DNA from: Clostridia bacterium
Lineage (GTDB): Bacteria > Bacillota > Clostridia > UMGS1810
Length of the DNA stretch: 36,358 nucleotides
Direction of reading: 5' to 3'
Assembly (NCBI GenBank): GCA_017481205.1
Contig: JAFUPN010000005.1
Coordinates: 1-36,358 of the forward strand
This document shows positions 17,201 through 25,061 of the stretch, piece after piece (position 1 is the stretch's first letter; the number at the start of each line of letters is the position of its first letter). The notes beneath the pieces are model-generated. The model did no database searches. It was given only the letters and a program-made list of their open reading frames with translations, and was not told the DNA's origin. Both the position numbers and the translations under genes were made by a program.

Positions 17201-19070
17201 TTGCTGTCCTGTACATCCATCCTCCGTCAGATGCGGGGGTTATATATTTTATACCCTTGCTCCTTGCAGAGGTCACAGCCTCGTCTGATATACCCGCCGC
17301 TGTACAGCCTGCGGTATCATCCACACTGAGCATATGGTTTCTGTAGGAGGAAACAAGATTCTGAGAAAGGGCGTATATACCCTTGGTGATATCACCCTCC
17401 ATTCCACTGATAACAAAGGAACCCCTCTTGTGCACCTCAGTGAGAGCATCGGAAGCAATCTTAGGCTTTATATCCGTCACATACACAGCTTCACTTCTCG
17501 AGGATATGCGCAGGTCGCTGCGGAAATTGCCTATGTTGTTTACATTCACATAGCCAAGGTCGATTTCAACTGTCTTTTCCTCGCCGGAATCTGTTTTTTC
17601 TATAAGTATTTCGTTGTCCTCAAATTTATGCAAATCCCTGTTGGAATTAACCCCTGAGGAATATATGATACTCAGAGGCTCTGTGCCTTCATCTATATAG
17701 CTGAGAGTAAGGGTCAGCCTCTGATTTGTATTTTTGATATAATGGTCTTTGATATCCGCAAACAGAGCCTTGCCTCCTGCCGCAGATATACAGCTTATAC
17801 CGTTTTTTACGGTTCGGGAAGCAGTGCTCACTGTATTCTCATAGCTGATAATATCGGTTCTGCTATTGAACTCGGTTCTGCCGCCGATATCAGTACTTCC
17901 CGTAAGGTCGGTAATGTGTGTCCAGCCGAGACCGCACACATTAGCGGAGTTTGCCATCTGCCAGTTTACGGTGTTGTTGCTGTAGCTGATAACCGGATGG
18001 GGCTGATAGGGATGCTGCCAGCTGTACATACGGAATTTCACCAGCAGCCGGGATTCATGGGTCTTTGTATTGGCAATGGCAATCTGACCGGTATTTGTAT
18101 CCCCCACCACCCAGTTGTTGTCGCTTGAGGGATAACAGTGCCAGTAGGCAAAATCACCGTTGATATATTCCCGCTCACTGCCGTCTTTGGTAACTCTCAT
18201 AAGCCCGTTCTGCCCCATATTCTGAGACTGGGCATATTTTACAAAGTAGAGATATTCTCCGTCCATACCCCAAACCTCATGACCGCTGCACTCGCCTGTC
18301 AATCCGTCGTCCCGCTCAGACTGGACAAAGAGATTGAACATCTCGCCGGTATCGGCATTTGCAAGCCAGAGTCTGTCAGGGATAAGAGTTGTGGTGCCCT
18401 CATGACAGAAGAAAAGGAGCTCCGGATACTCGGGGTTGATGATGGGATGTCCCACACCCTGGGTATTTGGATTGTAGCTGAAATCCTTTTTTAACAGAGT
18501 ATCGACAACTCCGTTTTCAAGGTCTATGCGGACTATGGAATTGCCGCCGGAAAAACCGCCGAAATAGCCGTTAAGATATTTTCCGTCATTTGTCACCTGA
18601 ATATTGCCTAAGGAATTGCACCCATAGGGATAGGGACATACAACGGTTTTGGTATATGTATTCCAGTCTATTTTACAGATACTTCTGTTGTTAGTGTAGT
18701 ATATCTGATTATCCGGTGTGACAACCGCATTAAGAGAGGTGGAGCCTGCTCCGTAGTCGAGAAAGCGCAGGGTTTCGTTTACCGTATCGTACTCATACAT
18801 TTTGTTGTCATCAGGAGTCATCACTAAAAATTTTGTACCGTCAGAATTCCAGTTTTGCATTGTAACATAGGGCTTAACGGTTGTTTTGCCGTCTATGTTC
18901 ATATAATAATAGGTTCTGCCGGTCCCGGAATCTACAATGGTCTCCTTGGGACAGGAGTTCACCTCTGTGCCGACAGTTATTTCCGCGTGCACCGCCGGAA
19001 CCGGAGCAAAAAGCATATTTACAGTCAAAACTGCCGTAAGAGCTTTGCTGATGAGATTTTTTACATTCAA
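14229..19070 (-). CDS. Giant secreted protein: PL22-like propeller plus degenerate SGNH domain and repeat modules
   Basis: The start is set at TTG 19070-19068 because AGGAGG (19079-19084) stands eight bases upstream; the GTG at 19079 overlaps that site. The product has 1613 residues. Order: signal peptide (cleavage near HAE at about 30); PL22-like propeller (about 40-390, His at about 208, 223, 264, 311 and cluster HPYQPHP at 353-359); recurring module (about 433-537); second module (about 637-752); SGNH-type domain (about 773-977); CARDB/Ig-like and fibronectin III-like region (about 1010-1200); two further modules to the C-terminus. In the SGNH domain the GDSL-type Ser is Ala (VSDAF, about 781), the block III Asn is Asp (GSDE, about 849) and the block V His is Val (DDTVIN, about 958), so it should not be an active esterase. 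The part after the propeller is a paralogue of the 20773-24855 protein. No SLH repeat is present. Confidence 0.87.
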   Translation of the reverse strand: MNVKNLISKALTAVLTVNMLFAPVPAVHAEITVGTEVNSCPKETIVDSGTGRTYYYMNIDGKTTVKPYVTMQNWNSDGTKFLVMTPDDNKMYEYDTVNETLRFLDYGAGSTSLNAVVTPDNQIYYTNNRSICKIDWNTYTKTVVCPYPYGCNSLGNIQVTNDGKYLNGYFGGFSGGNSIVRIDLENGVVDTLLKKDFSYNPNTQGVGHPIINPEYPELLFFCHEGTTTLIPDRLWLANADTGEMFNLFVQSERDDGLTGECSGHEVWGMDGEYLYFVKYAQSQNMGQNGLMRVTKDGSEREYINGDFAYWHCYPSSDNNWVVGDTNTGQIAIANTKTHESRLLVKFRMYSWQHPYQPHPVISYSNNTVNWQMANSANVCGLGWTHITDLTGSTDIGGRTEFNSRTDIISYENTVSTASRTVKNGISCISAAGGKALFADIKDHYIKNTNQRLTLTLSYIDEGTEPLSIIYSSGVNSNRDLHKFEDNEILIEKTDSGEEKTVEIDLGYVNVNNIGNFRSDLRISSRSEAVYVTDIKPKIASDALTEVHKRGSFVISGMEGDITKGIYALSQNLVSSYRNHMLSVDDTAGCTAAGISDEAVTSARSKGIKYITPASDGGWMYRTATAADGITKQTWFTSKNYRTDTGASAIGTVYYRISDDYVTSEDSSLKFFIEYLDKGTANLSFKYYSTSGIKNVNIARTDTNQWKTAELDVSDAMISANNSGTALATGQEDFIIAGNGTDTYISKVSVIKQKDYEYIDTADYIPPANTGDKPTVYIVSDAFGEDVPCSQFPRAGWGMEIDRYFSSDVSFVNMSARGMSTQSFLDGAYRDNISKEAKQGDYLFLQLGSDEESTAVYANNLKAVADYAGEQGLNLVFLTPAHERVFSPDGTVADDGGDAYRSAMISAAAAIGVPVLDVGRAHGELIEKLGTEGSKQIFMYTDSASYPDCTYENTVDDTVINQQGAIELSKLIAGMIKEYSDSGLKSLAVLSEYVCGDTSLMEAPVYQPVSAKTDITDVMYKIDGSPSSYIRPGRVGVKLKATNRESESTDAVLYTVVYNANGSVTDIAQSPRVSIEPGQSVSLETDGVTLPDGDEYKLKKFVWTSSLRPYSQRDTDLLGLVAHGYNGRAVITWQKFSGFPAGTTYQIYRDGVLVGETDSNSFIDENVPRGEHSWQVNAVNSIGIFLYQSNFAVDFVSGMEDVPEDVFYTKAFINSQGKPEELNKNMELYWSNTYYPIPEARKHYPHVTVTNLFEAYSYDNISYITDGSDGSVRMAKVTDSYGVTKDAWQTARVYRVTGDGKTAVRNCFMYFSFEDGTITPEDHDVTVYVEYLADRDSLQMQYANCIIDGENVTAFNESGTRLTNSVRYGDGATGSWRVARFELDDAYFNEEGTTFVTKKCDLRLACEGKELSVSSITVVKGNASVANEHISKLGSMEFYDGYIHSASSIYPDGVYIDVSGGEEISSGIRSFLMTGGDTDAIGIAEADIDGKYYLAPGNDTGGQNLLYFDVDDRYMFGAAESSFEIELTYKADFDGELIMKAHSYDIATGRLGDAEDFVLTSVSNDGLWKTETFAIDGAAFIDSMTGSCDFGLYTPMGDTGNQLKVRRLSLSNQH

Positions 19071-19109
19071 GCGACACACCTCCTGTCTGATTTATAGGAT
19101 ATAACAGAA

Positions 19110-20237
19110 TTATCTTATATTCATCCACGCAACGCCGATGACGTTATTCTCATCAATCATCTGCCAGTTTATACTTTTGTTGTTATAGCTTATAACAGGA
19201 TGGGGATGATGGGGATGATACCAGTCTGTAAGCTCAAACTTGGCAAGAAGCTCAGATTTGCCTGTCACAAGATTAGTCATGGCAACCTCGCCCTTAGCCG
19301 TGTCACCCACCACAAAGCTGTTGTCGCTTGAGGGGTAGCAATGCCAGTAGTCAAAGTCATCGGTAAGATATTCCCTACCCTTTGCGTCGCCCTCCTTGGA
19401 TATACGCATAATTCCTTTTTTGCCGATATTGCAGTCAAGAGCATATTTGACAAAATACATATATTCTCCGTCCATTCCCCATACCTCGTGACCGCTGCAC
19501 TCGCCGGTGTCGCCGTCGGGTCTTGGCTTCTGAACAAACATATTGTACATCTCGCCGTTATCGGCATTTGCAAGCCAGAGCCTATCAGGTATATGCTGAG
19601 TCGGACCCTCATGGCAGAAAAACAGCAGATTAGGATACTCAGGATTGATAAGCGGATGCCCCACACCCTGGGTATGGGGATTGTAGCTGAAATCCTTATA
19701 AAGATTTACATCAAGCTCCCCTGTCTCGCAGTTTAAGCGTACAATTCTGTTGTCACCAAAGCTGCCGTTGTAGTAGCCGGTGATAAAGCTGCCGTCGTTG
19801 GTAACCTGCATAACGCCAATATCATTACAGCCATCGGGCAAGGGGCAGACAATATATTTTTTGTATGTATTCCAATCAATACAATATACCGTCCTTTGAT
19901 TCATATAATAAATCCGGTTTCCGGGAGTTACCACTGCATTGACCGAGGAATATCTCCCCTTGGTCTCTGCGCAGTTTACATTATCAAGAAAGCGAAGCCT
20001 TCCGGACTCAGTGTCATATTCATACAGCTTGCTTTCGCCGGATGCCACAAGAAACTTTGTACCTTCTGCATTCCAGCTCTGTTGGGTAACATAGCCCTTT
20101 ACCGCAGCAGTACCATTTATATTCATATACCCATAGGTCTTGCCAGACACAGGGTCGTTTATTTGCTTTGCGGGGCAAGCTGTAAACTCCTCCGGTATAT
20201 CGCAAATAAACTCATAACTTATTTTATTAAAACACAT
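19110..20237 (-). CDS. Cytoplasmic PL22-like oligogalacturonate lyase
   Basis: This 375-residue protein is essentially one PL22-like beta-propeller and has no signal peptide (it begins MCFNKISYEFICDIPEEF), so it should act inside the cell on imported di- and oligogalacturonates, as known PL22 lyases do. The conserved sites are GVGHP (His194), FFCHEG (His209), ECSGHEVW (His250), WHCYPSSD (His299) and the metal-site cluster HPHHPHP (341-347). In that cluster the Gln found in both secreted paralogues of this locus is His344. The gene is preceded by a promoter at 20313-20341 and a G-rich ribosome binding site (GGGGGG, 20245-20250), and is followed after about 39 bp by the giant secreted paralogue. 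Together with GH105 it would complete intracellular breakdown. The family call rests on motifs, so a related but different uronide substrate is possible. Confidence 0.85.
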   Translation of the reverse strand: MCFNKISYEFICDIPEEFTACPAKQINDPVSGKTYGYMNINGTAAVKGYVTQQSWNAEGTKFLVASGESKLYEYDTESGRLRFLDNVNCAETKGRYSSVNAVVTPGNRIYYMNQRTVYCIDWNTYKKYIVCPLPDGCNDIGVMQVTNDGSFITGYYNGSFGDNRIVRLNCETGELDVNLYKDFSYNPHTQGVGHPLINPEYPNLLFFCHEGPTQHIPDRLWLANADNGEMYNMFVQKPRPDGDTGECSGHEVWGMDGEYMYFVKYALDCNIGKKGIMRISKEGDAKGREYLTDDFDYWHCYPSSDNSFVVGDTAKGEVAMTNLVTGKSELLAKFELTDWYHPHHPHPVISYNNKSINWQMIDENNVIGVAWMNIR

Positions 20238-20312
20238 ATTCAGTCCCCCCGGATTATTTTATATATTGATAGTTTTTATTGCCTTTATTATCGGCTGATT
20301 AGGCTTAATTAC

Positions 20313-20341
20313 ATTATACCTTAATCCGCCATTGTTGTAAA
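20313..20341 (-). promoter_or_regulatory. Sigma-A promoter of the PL22/SLH operon
   Basis: On the minus strand TTTACA (20336-20341) and TATAAT (20313-20318) are separated by exactly 17 bases, a five-of-six and a perfect match to the vegetative consensus. Transcription would begin about 70 bases before the ATG of the cytoplasmic PL22-like gene and could run through the secreted genes downstream. Confidence 0.75.
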
Positions 20342-20427
20342 TTACAAAATAATGTCTTATTATTAAGAAAATGTGGTATTTTATTTATAGCCGAAAGCTT
20401 ACTGTTTTAAAAGAAGAAAAAAACAAA

Positions 20428-20754
20428 TATAGAATGGCAAGTAAAAATGATAATAATTCGACAGTCTGACGTATACAAAAGGCTATAAGCCCCGTGGCAT
20501 AATACTTTTAGCCGACACGGCATGTACGTCCCCCACCGAGCTCTTTTGTGCGATAATTGAATTATCCGACAGTCTGCCGTCCCCAAATGGCACATTTGCT
20601 CAATTTTGGGTACGAACAAAAGAGCCATTCAGGGACGGTGGCAGTCAGATGCTTTGCATCCTTTTTGCATGGAAAATCCTTATTTTCTGTGCAAAAAGCG
20701 CCCCGTCCCTATAGAATGGCAAGTAAAAATGATAATAATTCGACAGTCTGACGT
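20428..20754. repeat. Composite palindromic repeat element flanked by 45-bp perfect direct repeats
   Basis: The 535-bp gap 20238-20772 contains no credible gene. An identical 45-bp sequence, starting TATAGAATGGCAAG and ending GACAGTCTGACGT, lies at 20428-20472 and 20710-20754. Between the copies are a partial copy of its 3' end (20565-20586, 20 of 22 matches to the second copy and its flank), a 10-bp perfect inverted repeat (GCTCTTTTGT 20540-20549 with 20616-20625), the palindrome GATAATT-G-AATTATC, and a two-part hairpin (20661-20698; 9-bp and 6-bp stems). GGGACGG and CCGTCCC blocks recur. The layout suggests a non-autonomous mobile or REP/IS200-type intergenic repeat (inference). No transposase is nearby. 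Confidence 0.7.
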
Positions 20755-20772
20755 CCCCAACATCCGAAGCAC

Positions 20773-23700
20773 TTATTTCATATAATCCTTAAGAATATTA
20801 ATCATGTCGTTATTCTTAATTTCTTCGGCAATAAGTTCTGCCATAAACACCGCACCGCTTTCAGTCAGGTGAACACGGTTGTTGTTTCCTTCGTCAACAA
20901 ACATTGCTTCCATTGCAGCTGAGTCTAAGTCTGCTGTTTTTTCAACCATTTTTGAGGCAGTGTCAATGTATGCAACATTCATTTCCTGTGCAACGGCAAT
21001 TGCCGCATCTCTGTATACCTCAATTCCATCGCCGTCTCCGCAGAGCAGAGTGCCGTCTGACACACTGTAGCGAGGGATTGACGTGAGGATTACAGGTATT
21101 GCATGAGCTTTACGGACATTTTTTACAAATTCCTTAAGATTAAGCTTATACTGCTCTTCGTCAACATAGCGTGCTGTGCCGCTCATGCTGTCATTGTGAC
21201 CGAACTGCATAAACACATAGTCACCCTCTCCGGCAGAGGAAAGGATAGAGTCCATATTGGGGAAGGTCTTGGTAGAGCTTCCGGCAACAGCCTTGTTCAC
21301 CACATTTGCCATGGTGTAGTTTGGCAGTCTCATGCCCCAGCCTATGGTGGTGCTTCCGGAGGAATAGGGTGCTGCTATGGAGTCGCCCGCGATATACACA
21401 TCGGGAATAGTTGATATCTCTGCAGCCTTGATAGGTGCAGAATTGATATCTTTTATTGTAAGCTTTCTTATCTTGAGCTGCTTATCCGGGTCACTCAGCT
21501 CTGCAGGAATGCTCAGGCGGAAATCACCGCCGCCGTTATCCGTATTGTTAAACGCAATTCCGTCAACGGTAAATGCTACTGTCTGCCAGGGCTCTTCTTC
21601 ATTTGCCTCAAGCTGAGCCACAGTCCTGCTTATATTATAGGTAGACTGACCGCTTGACTTATTGTAGGTATTTGAATAAAGATTAAGCGGTGTATCATAT
21701 TCTGCCTTATAGGTGATTTCAAAAAGTGCGGTACTGTCGGCATTGCCAAACATATAGTTATCGTCAACCGCAAAATACAGAAAGGTCTGCTTCACAGCCT
21801 CACCGTTCATTGCTCTCTGGGTGGTTACATAATAGTCTCCGTCATCGTCCTGTGCTATATATGCACTGGCATCGGCATTGTTATTATCCTCTCTGCGGAA
21901 GCTGCGGATACCGTTCATCACAGCTTCGCCGGAGGTAAAGTCAATGCTTACACCGTGAGGATAAAGCCTGGTGCCGGTGCCTGCAGTATTGTTTGTAAAG
22001 CCGGGATTAACCGAAGCATACTTGGTAAGAGCCTCTGAACCGGTTCCCTTTACAATGGTAACACTGCTTATATAAAGGTCTGTGCCGCCGCTTGCAAATC
22101 TGAGGTCGGTTGCACCGTTGAAAAGACCTGTACTTGTCTGGTCAAAATATGCATCCGTCAAATCAAATCTTGCTGTTCTCCAGCCTCTTGTATTAACGTC
22201 GGCTACAGTCGCATCCCTTAATCCCTGAGTCACGGTCTCGCCGTCTATTGTGGCATTGCCGTAGGTCATGACAAGTCCGCTTCTATTTGCAAGAAAATCA
22301 ACAAAAACAGTAAGGGTAGAGTCCTCGGGAGTTATGGATTTATTGAGCACGTTAAAATACATAAATGAGTTCTTGATCTGCTTGCCCTCTCTTTTGTCGG
22401 TATAGCAATATGATTTTGTGGTAAACCATGCGTCCTTGGTGATGCCGTAATCATCCGTCACTCTCCTGATAACAACAGGACCGTCGGAGTCGCTGTGAGT
22501 ATATTCAACACCGGCATTTTGAATTGCAGTAACCATTTCGTCGGTAAGGTCGCTGTAATAAGCCTGAGCTTCATCGGTTGGATAAAGCTTGCTTGTTCTG
22601 TAACAGGTGATACCCTTGTATACATCCTCTTCCTCGCCGTTCATATTAAGACGTGCCTTTGCATACACAACAGTGTCATCCAGGTCGTCCATCGAGGTGA
22701 CGGTTGCAATTGCATATGCAGACTGATACAAAACCTCGCCGGCTGAATTCACTGCATTTATCTGATAGCTATGCTCGCCTCTGGTTACATTCTCATCAAT
22801 ATATGCGCCGCCCTTTGTCTCGGCAATAAGTATATCGTCTCTGTATATTTCAAAAACAACATCGTCATCCTGCTCCTCATACTCCGTCCACTGAAGAATC
22901 GCCTGGCTGTTGTATCCGTCGGCTGTGAGTATAAGCTTTGATTCTTCATCAGAATAGGGTCTGAGATTTGAAGCCCATATAAACCTTCTGAATTTGTATC
23001 CGTCAAGGTCAGGAAGCTCCACCGCCTCTGCAGTAACCTGTGCAGAAGCACCTGCTTCAATTGATACTGCATCGGATTTTGATATATCGACAATTCTGTT
23101 ATCCTCATCGTATACCGCAAGATAGAGTGTAGCCGTATTTGCAGATGAACCGCTATTTTTAACGGTTGCCGATGCAGAAACCGCACCTGCATAGTATGTA
23201 TCGCTTTCTTCGCCGTCAACGGTATATACAATATCCGTCACGTCATAATCAGGGCTGAAGCTCTGATATACAGGCTTGGTTATAGGTGTTGTATCAGATT
23301 CGATGTCAACGTATGAATACAATTGGCTCAGGATATCATCCCCTGCCTCTGCGCCCTCCTTTATAAGCTTTACAATAAGCTTGCAGATTTCAATTGCACC
23401 GGTTCTGTTGATATGTGTATTATCCTCATAGGCTACCGGGAGATTTGGATATTCCTCCGCTGTGGTAAACATATATACAAGCTTGGAATATTCACTTCCC
23501 AGGCTTTCCACCAGCTCCGCATGAGCAGTGCCAAGGTCAAGCACGGGAACTCCGTACATGTTTCCGATTTCCTTCATGGCGGTTCTGTAGGCTTCGATTC
23601 CGTCGTCGCCAATGGTGCCGTCGATGTTGAATTTGCGGATACGTGCCGGGGTGATAAACACAAGATTAAGCTCGTTTTCATTAGCAAGCTCAATAAACTT

Positions 23701-24855
23701 AATCAGATTTCCTTTGTAGGAGGTACCATCACCGCTGTCGGTAAGTGTTGACGCATCGGTTTTTACGGAATCACGACTGTTCAGTGCGTCGTTGGTACCT
23801 AAGTTTACCAAAAGGAAATCGCCCTTGTTTGCACTGCTGATAATATCAGTCATGCGTGTATCATAAACATCATCCCCTGCCGTAGGGTCATGACCGCTCA
23901 GGAAGGTACGGGTACTCTTGCCGCCCTTTGCTTTGTTGATAAACTTTACATCGGGAGTAAAGAAATCGGAAATCTCCATGCCCCAGCCCTCACGTGGATA
24001 ATACTTTGGCGGAAGAATTTCGCACAGGGAGTCTCCTGCAAGGAAAATCTTTGTGCCGGTATCATCGGGCTTTACAACCTCCTGCTCTCCGGAGGTACCC
24101 AGATAATCAGATGTCTTGATAACCATCATTCTGCTGATGTAGGTATTGACAGAATTTGCCTCAATACGGAAATCCTCACGGCCTGTGCCGAGACCTGTGC
24201 CTGTATTTGTGGGAGAGAGGACAGCATCACTTACAGAAATAACAGCGGTTTTCCATGTATTTGTATTTTCTCTTGCAACATTGGCAGTCTGATTTGCCGT
24301 ACCGCCTGTGCAGTAGCGCAGAGTTATACTGCCGGTACCCACATCAAGATATTCAAATATAAAGGTAAGACTGCTGTCATTGGGAGTAATGGCAGACCCC
24401 TCTATACCAAAGTAAAGATTACCACCAATGGTCTTATAGCTGCCGTTCTGGCGGTAATTTTTGGTTACAAACCATGTATCCTTTGCTGTTCCCTCGCTGT
24501 CGGAAACATTATCATACGCCCATGCGCCGTCTTTTTCGAGGGTTACATAGCTGATAGATGCTGCTTTTGCCGCATCGACGGTTTCCTGTGTGATGCCTGC
24601 GGCAGTCCAGCCCTCTGTATCGTCTACGGAATACCAGGTATTTTCGTAGGCTTCGCCAGTGAGCTTTGACAGTGCATATACACCGTTTGAAGCATCACCT
24701 TCGGAGGAGGCCTCTGTCATAATACCCTTATCTGCAAACTTTACAAACAAATCTTCTGTCTCTGACTCTTGCGCCCATATACCTACCGGAAGCACAGAAA
24801 CAAGCATTGCCGCAGCAAGAATAAAGCATATAAGCCTGTTATGTCTGAATTTCAT
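20773..24855 (-). CDS. Giant secreted protein with two SGNH (rhamnogalacturonan acetylesterase-like) domains
   Basis: The 1360-residue product has a signal peptide (hydrophobic core about 8-25, cleavage near IWA-QE), a recurring module (about 145-246), a first SGNH domain (about 268-500), a CARDB/Ig-like segment (about 535-630), a fibronectin III-like segment (about 641-720), two more modules (about 828-936 and 1024-1136) and a second SGNH domain (about 1151-1348). Domain one is complete: GDSL with Ser276, Gly312, GTND with Asn355, and Asp478-x-x-His481. Domain two has GDSI with Ser1159, AVAGSS, GHND with Asn1221 and NRVHL with His1329, but the position three before His is Asn instead of Asp. 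Such esterases remove acetyl groups from rhamnogalacturonan and other pectins so that lyases can act. No cell-wall anchor is visible. AAGGTGG precedes the ATG, and the gene is divergent from the AraC regulator. Confidence 0.88.
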   Translation of the reverse strand: MKFRHNRLICFILAAAMLVSVLPVGIWAQESETEDLFVKFADKGIMTEASSEGDASNGVYALSKLTGEAYENTWYSVDDTEGWTAAGITQETVDAAKAASISYVTLEKDGAWAYDNVSDSEGTAKDTWFVTKNYRQNGSYKTIGGNLYFGIEGSAITPNDSSLTFIFEYLDVGTGSITLRYCTGGTANQTANVARENTNTWKTAVISVSDAVLSPTNTGTGLGTGREDFRIEANSVNTYISRMMVIKTSDYLGTSGEQEVVKPDDTGTKIFLAGDSLCEILPPKYYPREGWGMEISDFFTPDVKFINKAKGGKSTRTFLSGHDPTAGDDVYDTRMTDIISSANKGDFLLVNLGTNDALNSRDSVKTDASTLTDSGDGTSYKGNLIKFIELANENELNLVFITPARIRKFNIDGTIGDDGIEAYRTAMKEIGNMYGVPVLDLGTAHAELVESLGSEYSKLVYMFTTAEEYPNLPVAYEDNTHINRTGAIEICKLIVKLIKEGAEAGDDILSQLYSYVDIESDTTPITKPVYQSFSPDYDVTDIVYTVDGEESDTYYAGAVSASATVKNSGSSANTATLYLAVYDEDNRIVDISKSDAVSIEAGASAQVTAEAVELPDLDGYKFRRFIWASNLRPYSDEESKLILTADGYNSQAILQWTEYEEQDDDVVFEIYRDDILIAETKGGAYIDENVTRGEHSYQINAVNSAGEVLYQSAYAIATVTSMDDLDDTVVYAKARLNMNGEEEDVYKGITCYRTSKLYPTDEAQAYYSDLTDEMVTAIQNAGVEYTHSDSDGPVVIRRVTDDYGITKDAWFTTKSYCYTDKREGKQIKNSFMYFNVLNKSITPEDSTLTVFVDFLANRSGLVMTYGNATIDGETVTQGLRDATVADVNTRGWRTARFDLTDAYFDQTSTGLFNGATDLRFASGGTDLYISSVTIVKGTGSEALTKYASVNPGFTNNTAGTGTRLYPHGVSIDFTSGEAVMNGIRSFRREDNNNADASAYIAQDDDGDYYVTTQRAMNGEAVKQTFLYFAVDDNYMFGNADSTALFEITYKAEYDTPLNLYSNTYNKSSGQSTYNISRTVAQLEANEEEPWQTVAFTVDGIAFNNTDNGGGDFRLSIPAELSDPDKQLKIRKLTIKDINSAPIKAAEISTIPDVYIAGDSIAAPYSSGSTTIGWGMRLPNYTMANVVNKAVAGSSTKTFPNMDSILSSAGEGDYVFMQFGHNDSMSGTARYVDEEQYKLNLKEFVKNVRKAHAIPVILTSIPRYSVSDGTLLCGDGDGIEVYRDAAIAVAQEMNVAYIDTASKMVEKTADLDSAAMEAMFVDEGNNNRVHLTESGAVFMAELIAEEIKNNDMINILKDYMK

Positions 24856-24891
24856 AAAAATTCCACCTTTCTGTATTTATTATAATTATAG

Positions 24892-24966
24892 TAAAATCAT
24901 TATACTATTATTGTACAACATTACCGATAGTCTGTAAATTGTGGTTTATCATAAAATTATTATACT
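24892..24966 (-). promoter_or_regulatory. Duplicated -10-like boxes upstream of the SGNH gene
   Basis: TAAAATYATTATACT occurs at 24892-24906 and 24952-24966, 14 of 15 identical and exactly 60 bp apart. Read on the minus strand each holds AGTATAAT, a perfect -10 hexamer. The upstream copy has TTGTGA 16 bases ahead. The -35 of the nearer copy is poor, so it may need an activator. The two copies could be tandem promoters or regulator sites in the intergenic region shared with the divergent AraC gene. Confidence 0.45.
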
Positions 24967-24994
24967 TTTTTGAGAAAATATCACAAATACAAGC

Positions 24995-25023
24995 TTGAAA
25001 TATGGTTAAATTTAATGTATAAT
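24995..25023 (+). promoter_or_regulatory. Promoter of the AraC-family regulator gene
   Basis: TTGAAA (24995-25000) and TATAAT (25018-25023) with a 17-base spacer stand about 40 bases before the regulator ATG, a good vegetative promoter. It is back to back with the minus-strand promoter candidates of the SGNH gene. Confidence 0.75.
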
Positions 25024-25061
25024 TAAGAAAATATTCTTTATCCGAAAGGGAATGAATGTAA

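Noticed and set aside
20407..20628. Minus-strand 73-codon open frame in the repeat-rich gap
   Set aside because: It is made of the direct repeat and hairpins and ends in a Phe run; it is not protein-like.
23890..24669. Plus-strand 259-codon open frame within the SGNH gene
   Set aside because: It is antisense to a clearly coding frame, Cys/Ile-rich in the manner of reverse-frame shadows, has no recognisable domain and no ribosome binding site.
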